64,000 nucleotides of DNA, taken from CAVUXJ01 sp963814975 (GTDB lineage: Bacteria > Acidobacteriota > Vicinamibacteria > Vicinamibacterales > CAVVIG01). Under the pieces are notes generated by a model that worked only from the letters and a program-made list of their open reading frames with translations, did no database searches and had not been told where the DNA came from. A program made the position numbers and the translations under genes. This document shows, in pieces, positions 26,261 through 35,839 of the stretch (its first letter is position 1; every line of letters starts with the position of its first letter). The DNA lies in assembly GCA_963814975.1 (NCBI GenBank), contig CAWFFB010000007.1, positions 137,018-201,017 on the forward strand. The letters run 5' to 3'.

Positions 26261-26986
26261 TTAATCCAACCGGAACTCCGTCCCCAGATAAATCCGTCGA
26301 ACCTCGTCGTCGGCCGCCAGGCCCTCCGGGGTGCCACTTTTGACAATCGTCCCCCCATGGACGATGTACGCGCGGTCGGTGATGCGGAGCGTCTCGCGGA
26401 CGTTGTGATCGGTCACCAGCACCCCGATTCCGCGGTCGCGCAGGTGAAAGATGATCTTCTGGATGTCGGTGACCGCGATCGGATCGATACCGGCAAATGG
26501 CTCGTCGAGCAGGATGAACTTCGGCGAGATGACGAGCGCCCGCGTGATTTCCGCCCGCCGCCGCTCGCCCCCCGACAGCGTGTGGGCCGGCGCGTGCGCC
26601 AGCGGCGTCAGATTCAGTTCCGCCAGCAGCTCCCGCAGCCGCGATCGGCGGGTGGTGGCATCGAGACCCAGCGTTTCGAGAATGGCGAGAATGTTCTGCT
26701 CGACCGTCAGCCCGCGGAAGATCGAGGGCTCCTGCGGAAGGTAGCCGATGCCCTTCCGCGCGCGCACGTACATCGGATCATCGGTGACATCGAGGCCGTC
26801 GAGCTCGACGCGGCCGGAGTCTGGCGCTGTGAGGCCGACGGTCATGTAGAACGTCGTCGTCTTTCCGGCGCCGTTCGGCCCGAGCAATCCGACGATTTCG
26901 CCGGACGCCACCTCGAGATTGACGCCGCGAACGACTGTCCGGCCGCCATAGGATTTCGTCAGATCGAAGGTGTGAAGTGTCGACAC
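26261..26986 (-). CDS. lptB: LPS export ABC transporter ATP-binding protein LptB
   Basis: The 241-residue ATPase has Walker A LLGPNGAGKTTTFYM, Q-loop GIGYLPQEPSIFRGLTVEQN (typical of LptB), signature LSGGERRRAEI and Walker B FILLDEPFAGIDPIAV, followed by H-loop TDHNVRETL. It energises LPS extraction by the LptF/G permease encoded at 514-2877. The order lptC/A-lptB-rpoN is conserved widely. Confidence 0.96.
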   Translation of the reverse strand: MSTLHTFDLTKSYGGRTVVRGVNLEVASGEIVGLLGPNGAGKTTTFYMTVGLTAPDSGRVELDGLDVTDDPMYVRARKGIGYLPQEPSIFRGLTVEQNILAILETLGLDATTRRSRLRELLAELNLTPLAHAPAHTLSGGERRRAEITRALVISPKFILLDEPFAGIDPIAVTDIQKIIFHLRDRGIGVLVTDHNVRETLRITDRAYIVHGGTIVKSGTPEGLAADDEVRRIYLGTEFRLD

Positions 26987-27158
26987 GGCGGGCCGGATAC
27001 CGGTAGGAAGCTCCGCCTCACACCGCTGCAGGCAAGCCGGCGCCTTGCCAGAGCGAGCTTTCGTTTCCCGGCGGCTCTGGAGCCGCGTCCACGGCGGCTT
27101 CGAAAGCCGGATGGATGGAACTGTGCGTCAATTGCGAGGACATTGGTCCTGGAAGATG

Positions 27159-29258
27159 CTAAGGACAGGTCCCGCCACCTTTCGTCTGGGTGCGGAACTG
27201 CTCGTTGCCGTCGACGACGATCCTATCGGTCGCCTTGTAGAACGTCAACGTCTTGCCGGTGGTGTCCCGGCCGCACTGGTCGATAATGGTCACCGGCGCA
27301 CCCGTGACCACGTAACGCTCGTCGGCGCTGAAGTAGGTCATGCGCGCGCCGGTGGTCTTGCGGTTCTGATCGCGCAACGTCACATTCTCGTACCCCTCGA
27401 CGCGCTCGAGCTCGTCGCCCGACGGCTTGAGATACAGCTCGATCTTCGTGGCGGTCATGTCGCCCGGTGGGCCGATGACGTGTGCATCGCCGGTATACGC
27501 GGCGCGCCTGACAGCTTCCTCGTACTTGAGGTCACCGGCACTGGCGACCGAGCGCGTACGCTCCTTACGCTTGTCCTTGGTTTCCTGCTCGAGCGCTATC
27601 GTGGTCGTTACCGACCCGTTCGCGGCAAGGTCTCCCGTGTTCTCGTCGATGACAATGGTGTTGCCTTTGATGAAGGTTTCACCCTGATAGAGCTGGGCAT
27701 TCCCGCCGTAGGACGCCATCGCCCCCGGCCCGTCGTACGACAGTTCCCCGGCCGTAACAATCACCGGCAGATCCGGTTTCAGCATCGCGGGCAGCTTCGC
27801 GTCCTTCGATCCCGGTTTTTGCCCGCCCTTGTTCGGAACAATCTCGCTCTTCACCACGCCGACGGCGTGCAGCAACGGGCCGGCAAGCGTCACGTCGATG
27901 CGCGTCGCCGTCACCGCAAGCCGCTCGTTCACGACTCGAGGGGTTTCCATTCCCGGCTCGGTACCGCTGAGACCGAGGGTGCCTTGGGTCACGAGGTATT
28001 GGGCGCCGGCCGCCGTCGCTGTCATCTGGCGGTCCGTGAAACGGACCGCCCCGGAGAATGTCGCGTCGTCGATTGCGCCCGCACCGGGGGTGAGGGCGAC
28101 CTGGAGGCCTCGCGACCGTGCCTCACGGTTGATTTCCGGTCCGCGCTCGCGGAACAGCACATTTCCTGCAAAGCGTGCGCGCGTCAGTCCTTTGCCGGCT
28201 TCGCCGGTGCCGTCGAGCGTCTGCGCGCGAATGGTCCGGGCCAGCGCGTTCGGCTCCGCCGGGAAGGTGAGTTCCACATTCTCCCTGGCCGTCAATGCGG
28301 TCGGCGATGAACCGTCGGGGCCAAGAGCGATATCGACGAGGTTCGAGGTGATTCGGCGGCCGGCATGGCCGCTTTCACCCGCCAATTGGATTGCGGCGTC
28401 CCCGGTGACGAGGACATGCTCGAGTGTCTGACCGTCTGGCAGATACTTCAGGTCGATGTCGCGGCCCGACAGCGCCTCGAGTCCGCCAGCGCCGGTCTTC
28501 GCGCCGGTCATCCGCGAGTTGCCGCGGAGCTCGAGAGCCTCGAGCCGCTCTTCGTCGGGGCTCAGGCGGGCATTGCCGACGTCGGCTTGGGTCGTCTCCG
28601 TACCGCGCACGGCCTTCATCCCGCGCTCGAATCGGATGACATGGTCAAAGCGATTGAGCGCGGCGGTTCCCGCTGTGACGATCAGACCACCCGCCCCGGC
28701 GGCATCCGGCGACATCTGCACGACGACTTTATCGAGAAGGGTGACCAGATCGGCCGTCTTGTCGTAGGTCAGGCCGACCGCCGTTCCGCTCATGCGCCCG
28801 CGTGAAAACGCGACCGGTCCGGGCGCGTCGACCAGCCCCCCGTTTTCCGTGTAGGTCGCGCGCTCCGTGCGGACGACGAGGCCGTCGGTGACCGCCAGCC
28901 GTACATCGCCGACGAGCGACAGTTTCGATTCGTCATGACCCGAGTCGCCCTGTTTGGCGGCGATCGTGAACGTACGGCCGCCGGCGCGCTCCGTGACGAT
29001 CTTCACACCGAGCATTTTGGCGGAGCCGTCCTGGTAGGTCAGGAGCTTGTCGTACTCGATCCGGACTTCTTCCTGGTCGCGATTGAGACGAATCGTCCGT
29101 CCGGTGGCGCTTTCGGCCGTTGCCTTCGGGTCTGTCGATGTCACGGGGGGCGAACCCGACGTCGGGCCACGCCCCCTGAACGCAAACGCCACCACGACCG
29201 CGAATACCACGGCGGCCACAGCGATCAGCAGGCGCGCCGGGCGCTGCCAGTTGCTCAT
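27159..29258 (-). CDS. LptC-LptA (OstA) fusion, periplasmic LPS transport protein
   Basis: The 699-residue protein has an N-terminal membrane anchor (LLIAVAAVVFAVVVAFAF), an LptC-like domain (about 45-210), then a long run of OstA/LptA-type beta-jellyroll segments recognisable by alternating strands and phrases such as YGGNAQLYQGETFIKGNTI, DENTGDLAANGSV and MTATKIELYLKPSGDELERV. LptC is normally about 190 and LptA about 180 residues, so this is an extended fusion with extra repeats, giving a membrane-anchored periplasmic bridge. It is followed by lptB after a 172-bp gap with short GC-rich hairpins. Confidence 0.82.
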   Translation of the reverse strand: MSNWQRPARLLIAVAAVVFAVVVAFAFRGRGPTSGSPPVTSTDPKATAESATGRTIRLNRDQEEVRIEYDKLLTYQDGSAKMLGVKIVTERAGGRTFTIAAKQGDSGHDESKLSLVGDVRLAVTDGLVVRTERATYTENGGLVDAPGPVAFSRGRMSGTAVGLTYDKTADLVTLLDKVVVQMSPDAAGAGGLIVTAGTAALNRFDHVIRFERGMKAVRGTETTQADVGNARLSPDEERLEALELRGNSRMTGAKTGAGGLEALSGRDIDLKYLPDGQTLEHVLVTGDAAIQLAGESGHAGRRITSNLVDIALGPDGSSPTALTARENVELTFPAEPNALARTIRAQTLDGTGEAGKGLTRARFAGNVLFRERGPEINREARSRGLQVALTPGAGAIDDATFSGAVRFTDRQMTATAAGAQYLVTQGTLGLSGTEPGMETPRVVNERLAVTATRIDVTLAGPLLHAVGVVKSEIVPNKGGQKPGSKDAKLPAMLKPDLPVIVTAGELSYDGPGAMASYGGNAQLYQGETFIKGNTIVIDENTGDLAANGSVTTTIALEQETKDKRKERTRSVASAGDLKYEEAVRRAAYTGDAHVIGPPGDMTATKIELYLKPSGDELERVEGYENVTLRDQNRKTTGARMTYFSADERYVVTGAPVTIIDQCGRDTTGKTLTFYKATDRIVVDGNEQFRTQTKGGGTCP

Positions 29259-29267
29259 AGATCTTGA

Positions 29268-29340
29268 AATTGCAGATTGCAGATTTCAGATTGAATTTCA
29301 GATTGGCCCCAATCTGCAGGAAATCCGCCATTCAGTCTGA
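29268..29340. repeat. Heptanucleotide-type inverted array (GCAGATT words)
   Basis: The gap between recJ and the lptC/A gene contains GCAGATT, GCAGATT and TCAGATT in 7-bp steps. GCAGATTTCAGATTGAA near 29277 pairs with TTCAGTCTGAAATCTGC near 29333 with one mismatch, giving a 17-bp potential stem inside a same-strand gene series. Confidence 0.8.
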
Positions 29341-29354
29341 AATCTGCGATGCTG

Positions 29355-31079
29355 CTAGCTCTCCGAGCTCCTTATGTCCGCGAGGGTAAGCTCGACGTAC
29401 GTCTCTCCATTGTACTGGTTCTGCTCCAGCGAGAAGGCGACGTCGAGCGCGGCCTTGTGTTCGGTGAGGTAATCGTGGCGTTCGGCTCCGCGCCATGCGA
29501 TCGCGCGGAATATCCGGCCATCCTGCCTGAGGGCCATCTTGAGGTGGCGTTCCTTGAGTTTTCTCGGGCCGTCGATGATCTCGACGCCGCGTGCGGCGAA
29601 CACAGGCCGCGGGTTCCCGGCGCCGAACGGGGCCAACTGGGCAACCGCCGCGGCGATGCCGCCCGTGATTCCCTTGAAGGCCAGATCCCCGTCGATCCGC
29701 AGGCGGGGCATGAGATCTTCAGGGCCCAGAGTGTCGTCGGCCACGTCGTTCACCTGTGACCGCAACTCGCGAATCCGCGCCGCCTCCATGGTCAGGCCGG
29801 CCGCCTGACGATGGCCGCCGAAGCGGACGAACAGGTGGGCGCAGCGTTCGAGCGCGCCGAGCATGTCGAAACGGGGAATGCTCCGGCAGGATCCGTGGGC
29901 GACACCCTCGTCGACCGACAGCACGATGGCCGGACGGTGAAAGGCATCGACCAGCTTCGAGGCGACAATCCCGATCACGCCGCGGTGCCATCCCTCCCCG
30001 GCGACGACGAGCACCGAACGTGCCCCGACGTCCGGATCGGTCTGGACGATCTTCCTGGCAGCCGCCAGAATCACCGCTTCTTCCTCCTGACGCCGGACGT
30101 TCTCGCCGTCGAGTTGCACGGCCAGCGCCCGCACCTCCTCGCCCAGCGCTTCGTCGGTCGCGAGCAGCAGCCGCGCCGCGATATCCGGGGTGGCCATACG
30201 GCCGGCCGCGTTCACCCGCGGTGCCAGCATGAACGCAATGTGATAGCTGTCGATGGTCTTGCCGGTCAGCCCGGCCACGTCGAGCAGGGCCCGCAGCCCC
30301 ACCTTGTGAGGACCGCGCGAGAGCAGATCGAGACCGATCTTCGCGATGACGCGGTTCTCGCCGACGAGCGGCACGACATCGGCGAGCGTGCCGAGGGCCG
30401 CGATCTTGATGAAGCCCGGCAGCCACGCGTCATGGCGCGTCTCGCGACAGAGCGCCTGCACGAGCTTGAGCGCCACGCCGACACCCGCCAGGTGCTTGTC
30501 CGGATAGGAGCAATCGCGGCGCTTGGGGTTGATCACGGCAAGCGCCGGGGGCAATTCGGCGTCGGGCTCGTGGTGGTCGGTGATGATCAGATCGACGCCG
30601 TGTTCGCTGGCGCGACGTGCGGCCTCGGCACCGCGAATGCCACAGTCGACCGAGACGATCAGCGAGACGCCGTCGGCGTGCAGCCGATCGATGGCTGCCG
30701 GCTGCAGGCCGTATCCATCCTTGATCCGTTCGGGGAGGAAGTGGACGACGTCGGCGCCGAGCAGCTCGAGCGCCCGGCGAAGGATCACCGTGGAGGTGAT
30801 GCCGTCCACGTCGTAGTCGCCGTGGATGGCGATCCGCTCCCGCCTGCCGACCGCCGCGAGAATGCGATCGACCGCCACCCGCATGCCGGCGAGCGCCATC
30901 GGGTCGTGAAGATGCTCGATCGAAGGGTTGAGGAAGCGGTGCGCCAGCTCCGGATCGCCCAGGCCGCGCTGGATCAGCAGGCGAGCGACCACCGGCGGAA
31001 CACCCAGCGCCGCCGCCAGACGGTCGGCGACGGCATCGTCACACGTCTGGCAATCCCATCTCGGCGCGACCGTTGACAT
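29355..31079 (-). CDS. recJ: Single-stranded-DNA-specific exonuclease RecJ
   Basis: RecJ degrades single-stranded DNA 5' to 3' in recombination and mismatch repair. The 574-residue protein carries the DHH motifs IAIHGDYDVDGITSTVIL, SVDCGIRG, IITDHHEPDAELPPALAVIN and the DHHA1 region with RFGGHRQAAGLTM. The C-terminal OB-fold follows. Length is normal. The gene is 15 bp downstream of accA on the same strand, suggesting co-transcription. Confidence 0.96.
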   Translation of the reverse strand: MSTVAPRWDCQTCDDAVADRLAAALGVPPVVARLLIQRGLGDPELAHRFLNPSIEHLHDPMALAGMRVAVDRILAAVGRRERIAIHGDYDVDGITSTVILRRALELLGADVVHFLPERIKDGYGLQPAAIDRLHADGVSLIVSVDCGIRGAEAARRASEHGVDLIITDHHEPDAELPPALAVINPKRRDCSYPDKHLAGVGVALKLVQALCRETRHDAWLPGFIKIAALGTLADVVPLVGENRVIAKIGLDLLSRGPHKVGLRALLDVAGLTGKTIDSYHIAFMLAPRVNAAGRMATPDIAARLLLATDEALGEEVRALAVQLDGENVRRQEEEAVILAAARKIVQTDPDVGARSVLVVAGEGWHRGVIGIVASKLVDAFHRPAIVLSVDEGVAHGSCRSIPRFDMLGALERCAHLFVRFGGHRQAAGLTMEAARIRELRSQVNDVADDTLGPEDLMPRLRIDGDLAFKGITGGIAAAVAQLAPFGAGNPRPVFAARGVEIIDGPRKLKERHLKMALRQDGRIFRAIAWRGAERHDYLTEHKAALDVAFSLEQNQYNGETYVELTLADIRSSES

Positions 31080-31094
31080 GTTACCTGCGCATCC

Positions 31095-32066
31095 CTAGCG
31101 GCGCTCCTCCATGTACTCGAGCCCGGCCCGGCCGATCGCGCGGAACTTTTCGTAGCGCGCCGACAGCCTCGTGTCGCTGTCGAGCGCGCTGACCTCGGCG
31201 AGGGTCCGAACCAGCACAGCATCGACCAGCCGCGCCGCGGCCGCCGGATCGGTGTGTGCCCCGCCGACCGGTTCAGGCACGATCTCGTCGATGATGCCGA
31301 ACGCGAGCAGATCGGGCGCGGTCAATTTGAGGGCCGCGGCGGCCTCGACTTTCTTCGCCGGGTCGCGCCAGAGAATCGCGGCGCATCCTTCCGGCGGAAT
31401 CACGCTGTAGATCGCGTACTCCTGCATCAGAATCCGATCGCCAATGGCAACCCCGAGCGCCCCGCCGCTGCCGCCTTCCCCGCTCACCATCACCACGATC
31501 GGCGCATCGAGCATCATCATTTCACGCAGGTTCACGGCGATCGCCTCGGCGACGCCGCGCTCCTCGGATTCGATGCCGGGAAACGCGGCCGGCGTATCCA
31601 CGAAGATGATGATCGGCCGGTGGAATTTCGCCGCCAGCCGCATCGCGCGCAGCGCCTTGCGGTAGCCCTCCGGCCGCGTGTAGCCGAAGTTCCGGTAAAT
31701 CTTGTCCTTGGTATCCCCGCCCTTGACGTGGCCGACGAGCAGAACCGGCTGGCCGTGGTACTCGACAAACCCGGTCATGATGGCGTGATCGTCGGCGAAG
31801 CGCCGGTCGCCATGAATCTCGACGAAGCCGGGAAAGAGCCGCTCGATGAAGTCCTGGAGTCCTGGACGATTCTGGTGGCGCGCGACCTGCACCCGCTGCC
31901 AGGGGGTAAGGGTCCTGTAGAGTTCCGCCCGGACCGATTCCAGCCGCCGCCGCAACGACTCCGCCTCGCGCTCGAGCGCGAGCGTGCGCGGCAGCGATTC
32001 GAGCGTCTCGATCTCCTTCAGGAGAACGGCGATCGGCTCTTCGAATTCGAGGGGCTCAGGAGGCAT
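31095..32066 (-). CDS. accA: Acetyl-CoA carboxylase carboxyltransferase subunit alpha
   Basis: AccA with AccD transfers carboxyl from biotin to acetyl-CoA in the first step of fatty acid synthesis. The 323-residue protein has the N-terminal coiled helix region (LKEIETLESLP), FPGFVEIHGDRRFADDHA, GHVKGGDTKDKIYRNFGY, PIIIFVDTPAAFPGIESEE and the oxyanion-hole GEGGSGGALGVAIGD. Start ATG at 32066. A heptanucleotide array separates it from dnaE upstream. Confidence 0.96.
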   Translation of the reverse strand: MPPEPLEFEEPIAVLLKEIETLESLPRTLALEREAESLRRRLESVRAELYRTLTPWQRVQVARHQNRPGLQDFIERLFPGFVEIHGDRRFADDHAIMTGFVEYHGQPVLLVGHVKGGDTKDKIYRNFGYTRPEGYRKALRAMRLAAKFHRPIIIFVDTPAAFPGIESEERGVAEAIAVNLREMMMLDAPIVVMVSGEGGSGGALGVAIGDRILMQEYAIYSVIPPEGCAAILWRDPAKKVEAAAALKLTAPDLLAFGIIDEIVPEPVGGAHTDPAAAARLVDAVLVRTLAEVSALDSDTRLSARYEKFRAIGRAGLEYMEERR

Positions 32067-32103
32067 ATCACAACAGCTATCGGCGGTCAGTCATCAGCTT
32101 TAT

Positions 32104-32215
32104 TCGTTCTCCGTTCGGCGTTCTCCGTTCGGCGTTCTCCGTTCGGCGTTCTCCGTTCGACGTTCTCGGTTCGACGTTCTCCGTTCGACGCTCTCGGTCG
32201 TCGTCTCCGTTCGTT
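32104..32215. repeat. Heptanucleotide repeat array (CGTTCTC/CGTTCGG words)
   Basis: Clean 7-bp repetition of CGTTCTC alternating with CGTTCGG, then with CGTTCGA, over about 110 bp between the dnaE stop and the accA start. Opposed copies (CGAACGC, AGAACGA) appear at 32226-32248, at the 3' end of dnaE. The word is close to those at 291-505 and 21166-21312. Confidence 0.88.
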
Positions 32216-32249
32216 GAACGTCGCACGCCGAACGCAGAACGAAGAACGG

Positions 32250-35200
32250 TCAGCGGAGCGAGACGGCTCCCCGTCCGACGACCTGCTCGACTTCCGCAAC
32301 GAGCCTGGACGAGGGCCGGACGCGAATCTGCGACGACACGTCCGCCTTCACGCGCAGGCGTCTTGAATCGCCCGGAAGCTCGATTTCGAACGACACCCGG
32401 CGATCCCCGCGGTGTCGCGAGAAGATCTCGCCGAGCGCCTCGAACAGCCCGCGGCCGGCCGGCACGGTCAGGCGGATCGCCACTTCCCGTGTCAGCCGTT
32501 CGCGCACGTCCTCGATCGACGTGATCTCCGACGCCAGGACTCGCACCGATTCCTCGTCGCGTTCCAGCTTTCCCCGGACGAGGACCATGGTTCCGGACTC
32601 GATCAGACTCCCCGCGCGCTGGTACGCTTCCGGGAAGGCGATCACCTCCACCCCCCCTTGCGAATCCTCGAGCGTGAAGACCGCCATGCGATCGCCCTTG
32701 CGGGTCTTCAGCTGCCGGCAGGCCCCGATGACGCCGCCGATGCTCGTGTCGGGCTCGATCGGTTTCGGCCCGCCCGGCCCCCATGCGTCGCTGCGGGAAC
32801 CGGTGGCCGGCATCTGCGCCAGCTCGCCGGTCGAGCGTGCGCCGAACTCCTTCAGCTCGCTCGCGAAGCGATCGACCGGATGCCCGCTCCAGTACAGCCC
32901 GAGTGTCTCCTTTTCGAAGGCGAGCTGGTCGGCCTCCGTCCAGGGCGGCACCTCGGGCAATGCCATCGCCTTCGCGGTCTCGCCCGCGTTCACGTGGAAC
33001 TCATCCCCCAGTCCGAGCAGCTGGGCCTGCCCTTCGTCTCGATCGCGCTGATGGCGGGTGCCATGGTCGCACGCGGCGTCGATCCCGGCAATCAGCCGGG
33101 GCCGGAACACGGCCGGCCCGAGCGCGGCGAGCAGCCGATCAGCGGTCGCGAGCGAATCGAAAGCGCCGGCCTTGATCAAGCTCTCAAAGACCCGTTTGTT
33201 GACCAGCCGGAGGTCCAGGTCCTCGCACAGCGCGTGGAGCGATGCGACGCGGCCTTGCGGCTGCTTCGCCCGCACTTCGAGGAGCGACTGAATCGCCCCT
33301 TCGCCGACGTTCTTGATCGCCGTCAGCCCGAATCGAACACCCTCAGGCGTGACGGTAAACGCCAGCTGGCTCTCGTTGAGATCCGGGGGCAGCACCGGAA
33401 TGCCCCGGTCGCGGCACTCTCCGAGGTACAACGTCAGCTTGTCGGTGTTCGCCGATTCAATCGTGAGCAGGGCGGCGGCGAACTGCCAGGGATAGTTCGC
33501 TTTGAGATAGGCGGTCTGGTACGCGAGCAGCGCGTACGCCGTGGAGTGCGACTTGTTGAAGCCATAGCCGGCGAAATGCTCCATCAGCTCGAAGATGTGG
33601 GCGGCCTTCTTGTCGTTGATGCCGTTCCTCTTCGCGCCTTCGAGAAACTTGCCGCGCATCCGCCCCATCACCTCGGGGTCCTTCTTCCCCATCGCCTTGC
33701 GCAGCAGATCCGCCTCGCCGAGCGTGAAGCCCGCCAGCACGTTCGAGATGCGCATCACCTGTTCCTGATAGGCGATCACGCCATACGTGTCGGCCAGAAT
33801 CGGCTCGAGCTGCGGCAGCTCGAACTTCACCTCGGTCCTGCCCTGCTTTCGCGCAATGAAGTCGTCAACCATCCCGCTGCGCAGCGGCCCGGGCCGGTAG
33901 AGCGCATTCAACGCGATCAGGTCCTCCAGTCGCTGAGGCTTGGCTTTGCGCAGAATGTCGCGCATGCCGCTGCTCTCGAACTGGAAGATGCCGAAGGTCT
34001 GACCGTCCTGGAAAATCTGATACGTCTTCGCATCGTCGAGCGGGACGTCCTCGATGGCGAGCACGACCCCGGTGGTGCGCGCGATTTCCGCAATCGCGTC
34101 GAAAATAAGCGTCAGGGTGCTGAGGCCGAGAAAATCCATCTTCAGCAGGCCGACGCGCTCGATCTCCTTCATCGACCACTGGGTCGTGATCTCGTCGCGG
34201 GCTCCCTTGTACAACGGCGCGTATTCGGTGATCGCTTTCGGCGCGATGACGACGCCCGCGGCGTGCACCGATGCGTGCCGGGTCATGCCCTCGAGCCGGC
34301 GGGCGACGCTCAGTAACTCCTTCACCTTCGGATCGTTGCGCTCCAGATCCTTCAGCGCCTGGCTTTCCTCGAGCGCCTTGTCGAGCGTCATCTCGAGCGT
34401 CGGCGGGATCAGCTTCGCGACCTTGTCCACGTCGCTGAAGGGCATCTCGAGCACACGGCCGACGTCCCGCACGACGGCCTTGGCTTTCATGGTGCCAAAC
34501 GTGATGATCTGGGCGACGTTCTCGCGCCCGTACTTCCGCGTGACGTAGTCGATGACCTCGCCCCGCCGGCGCTCGCAGAAGTCGATGTCGATATCGGGCA
34601 GCGAGATGCGCTCCGGGTTCAGAAAGCGCTCGAAGATCAGACCGAAGCCGATCGGATCGACGTCGGTAATGCGCATGCAATACGCCACCAGGCTGCCGGC
34701 AGCCGACCCGCGCCCGGGGCCGACCGGAATCCCCTGCTCCCGCGCATAGCGGATGAAGTCCCAGACGATCAGGAAGTAGCCCGGGTATTTCATCCGCTTG
34801 ATCATCTCGATCTCGTACGAGAGCGCCCTCTCGTATTCGTCGATGGTGTGGCGGAGCATGCCGGCGGCGGCCAGCTGCTGCAACCGGACCAACCGCTGCT
34901 TGAACCCTTCGCGCGCCACGTGCTCGAAGTAATCGTCCAGCGTGAAGTCGGGCGGCACCTCGAAGTTCGGCAGGTGTGAGGCGCCTTCTTCGAGGGTGAC
35001 GTTGCAGCGCTCCGCGATCCGAACCGTGTTGACGAGGGCCTCTGGATAGTCCTTGAAGGTGGCGGCCATTTCCTCGGCGGACTTGAGGAAGAACTGCCGC
35101 GCATCGTAGCGGAGCCGCTTCGGATCGCTGAACGCCTTCCCGGTACCGATGCAGAGCAGAATATCGTGCGCGTGCGCGTCGCTCTCGCGCAGGTAATGCA

Positions 35201-35819
35201 CGTCGTTGGTACAGACCAGCGGCAGGTTCAGGTCCCGCGCAATCGCCGGCAGACCGCTGTTGACCAATCGCTGTTCCTCGATGCCGTGCCACTGCATCTC
35301 GAGAAAGAAATTGTCCGGTCCGAGGATGTCCCGGTAGGCGCCGGCGGCTTCGATCGCCTTCTTTTCCTGCTGGTGTGACAGCCCCTCGGCCACCTCGCCT
35401 TTCAGGCAGCTGCTCAAGCCGATCAGCCCCTTCGCGTGCCGGGCGAGGAATTCCTTGTCGATCCGCGGCTTGTAATAGAAGCCTTCGGTGTAGCCACTCG
35501 AGACCAGCTTGATCAGGTTGTGATAGCCCTCGAGCGTCTCAGCGAGCAGGACCAGATGGTTCTGCGTCTCGCCCGGCTGCCCGCTCTTGGTCTGGCGGCT
35601 TCCCGGTGCGACGTAGACCTCGCAGCCGAGAATCGGATTCAGCCCGCGAGCGCGCGCATGGTCGTGAAACATCACCGACGAGAACAAGTTGCCGTGCTCG
35701 GTCACGGCGATCGCGGGCATCTTCAGCGCAACCGCCTGATCCAGCAGCTCGTCGATGCGACAGGCGCCATCGAGGAGCGAGTACTCGGTGTGAAGGTGAA
35801 GATGTGCAAACTCAGTCAT
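32250..35819 (-). CDS. dnaE: DNA polymerase III subunit alpha
   Basis: The 1189-residue replicative polymerase starts with the PHP domain (FAHLHLHTEYSLLDGACRID). The catalytic core follows: GPGRGSAAGSLVAYCMRI, then LPDIDIDFCERRR carrying the polymerase aspartates, and RHASVHAAGVVIAP. Later come YNKSHSTAYALLAYQTAYLK-type sequence, the helix-hairpin-helix region and the C-terminal OB-fold (RGKLERDEESVRVLASEI). No intein is visible. Length and order are normal for DnaE. It lies between guaA and accA on the same strand. Confidence 0.97.
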   Translation of the reverse strand: MTEFAHLHLHTEYSLLDGACRIDELLDQAVALKMPAIAVTEHGNLFSSVMFHDHARARGLNPILGCEVYVAPGSRQTKSGQPGETQNHLVLLAETLEGYHNLIKLVSSGYTEGFYYKPRIDKEFLARHAKGLIGLSSCLKGEVAEGLSHQQEKKAIEAAGAYRDILGPDNFFLEMQWHGIEEQRLVNSGLPAIARDLNLPLVCTNDVHYLRESDAHAHDILLCIGTGKAFSDPKRLRYDARQFFLKSAEEMAATFKDYPEALVNTVRIAERCNVTLEEGASHLPNFEVPPDFTLDDYFEHVAREGFKQRLVRLQQLAAAGMLRHTIDEYERALSYEIEMIKRMKYPGYFLIVWDFIRYAREQGIPVGPGRGSAAGSLVAYCMRITDVDPIGFGLIFERFLNPERISLPDIDIDFCERRRGEVIDYVTRKYGRENVAQIITFGTMKAKAVVRDVGRVLEMPFSDVDKVAKLIPPTLEMTLDKALEESQALKDLERNDPKVKELLSVARRLEGMTRHASVHAAGVVIAPKAITEYAPLYKGARDEITTQWSMKEIERVGLLKMDFLGLSTLTLIFDAIAEIARTTGVVLAIEDVPLDDAKTYQIFQDGQTFGIFQFESSGMRDILRKAKPQRLEDLIALNALYRPGPLRSGMVDDFIARKQGRTEVKFELPQLEPILADTYGVIAYQEQVMRISNVLAGFTLGEADLLRKAMGKKDPEVMGRMRGKFLEGAKRNGINDKKAAHIFELMEHFAGYGFNKSHSTAYALLAYQTAYLKANYPWQFAAALLTIESANTDKLTLYLGECRDRGIPVLPPDLNESQLAFTVTPEGVRFGLTAIKNVGEGAIQSLLEVRAKQPQGRVASLHALCEDLDLRLVNKRVFESLIKAGAFDSLATADRLLAALGPAVFRPRLIAGIDAACDHGTRHQRDRDEGQAQLLGLGDEFHVNAGETAKAMALPEVPPWTEADQLAFEKETLGLYWSGHPVDRFASELKEFGARSTGELAQMPATGSRSDAWGPGGPKPIEPDTSIGGVIGACRQLKTRKGDRMAVFTLEDSQGGVEVIAFPEAYQRAGSLIESGTMVLVRGKLERDEESVRVLASEITSIEDVRERLTREVAIRLTVPAGRGLFEALGEIFSRHRGDRRVSFEIELPGDSRRLRVKADVSSQIRVRPSSRLVAEVEQVVGRGAVSLR

Positions 35820-35839
35820 GCATCACACGGTCCGCCCGG

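Noticed and set aside
32985..33000. parS-like GTTCACGTGGAAC
   Set aside because: Imperfect palindrome within dnaE codons, far from the parS consensus, and single.
32412..34316. Plus-strand open frame of 634 codons antisense to dnaE
   Set aside because: Shadow of dnaE with no recognisable domain.
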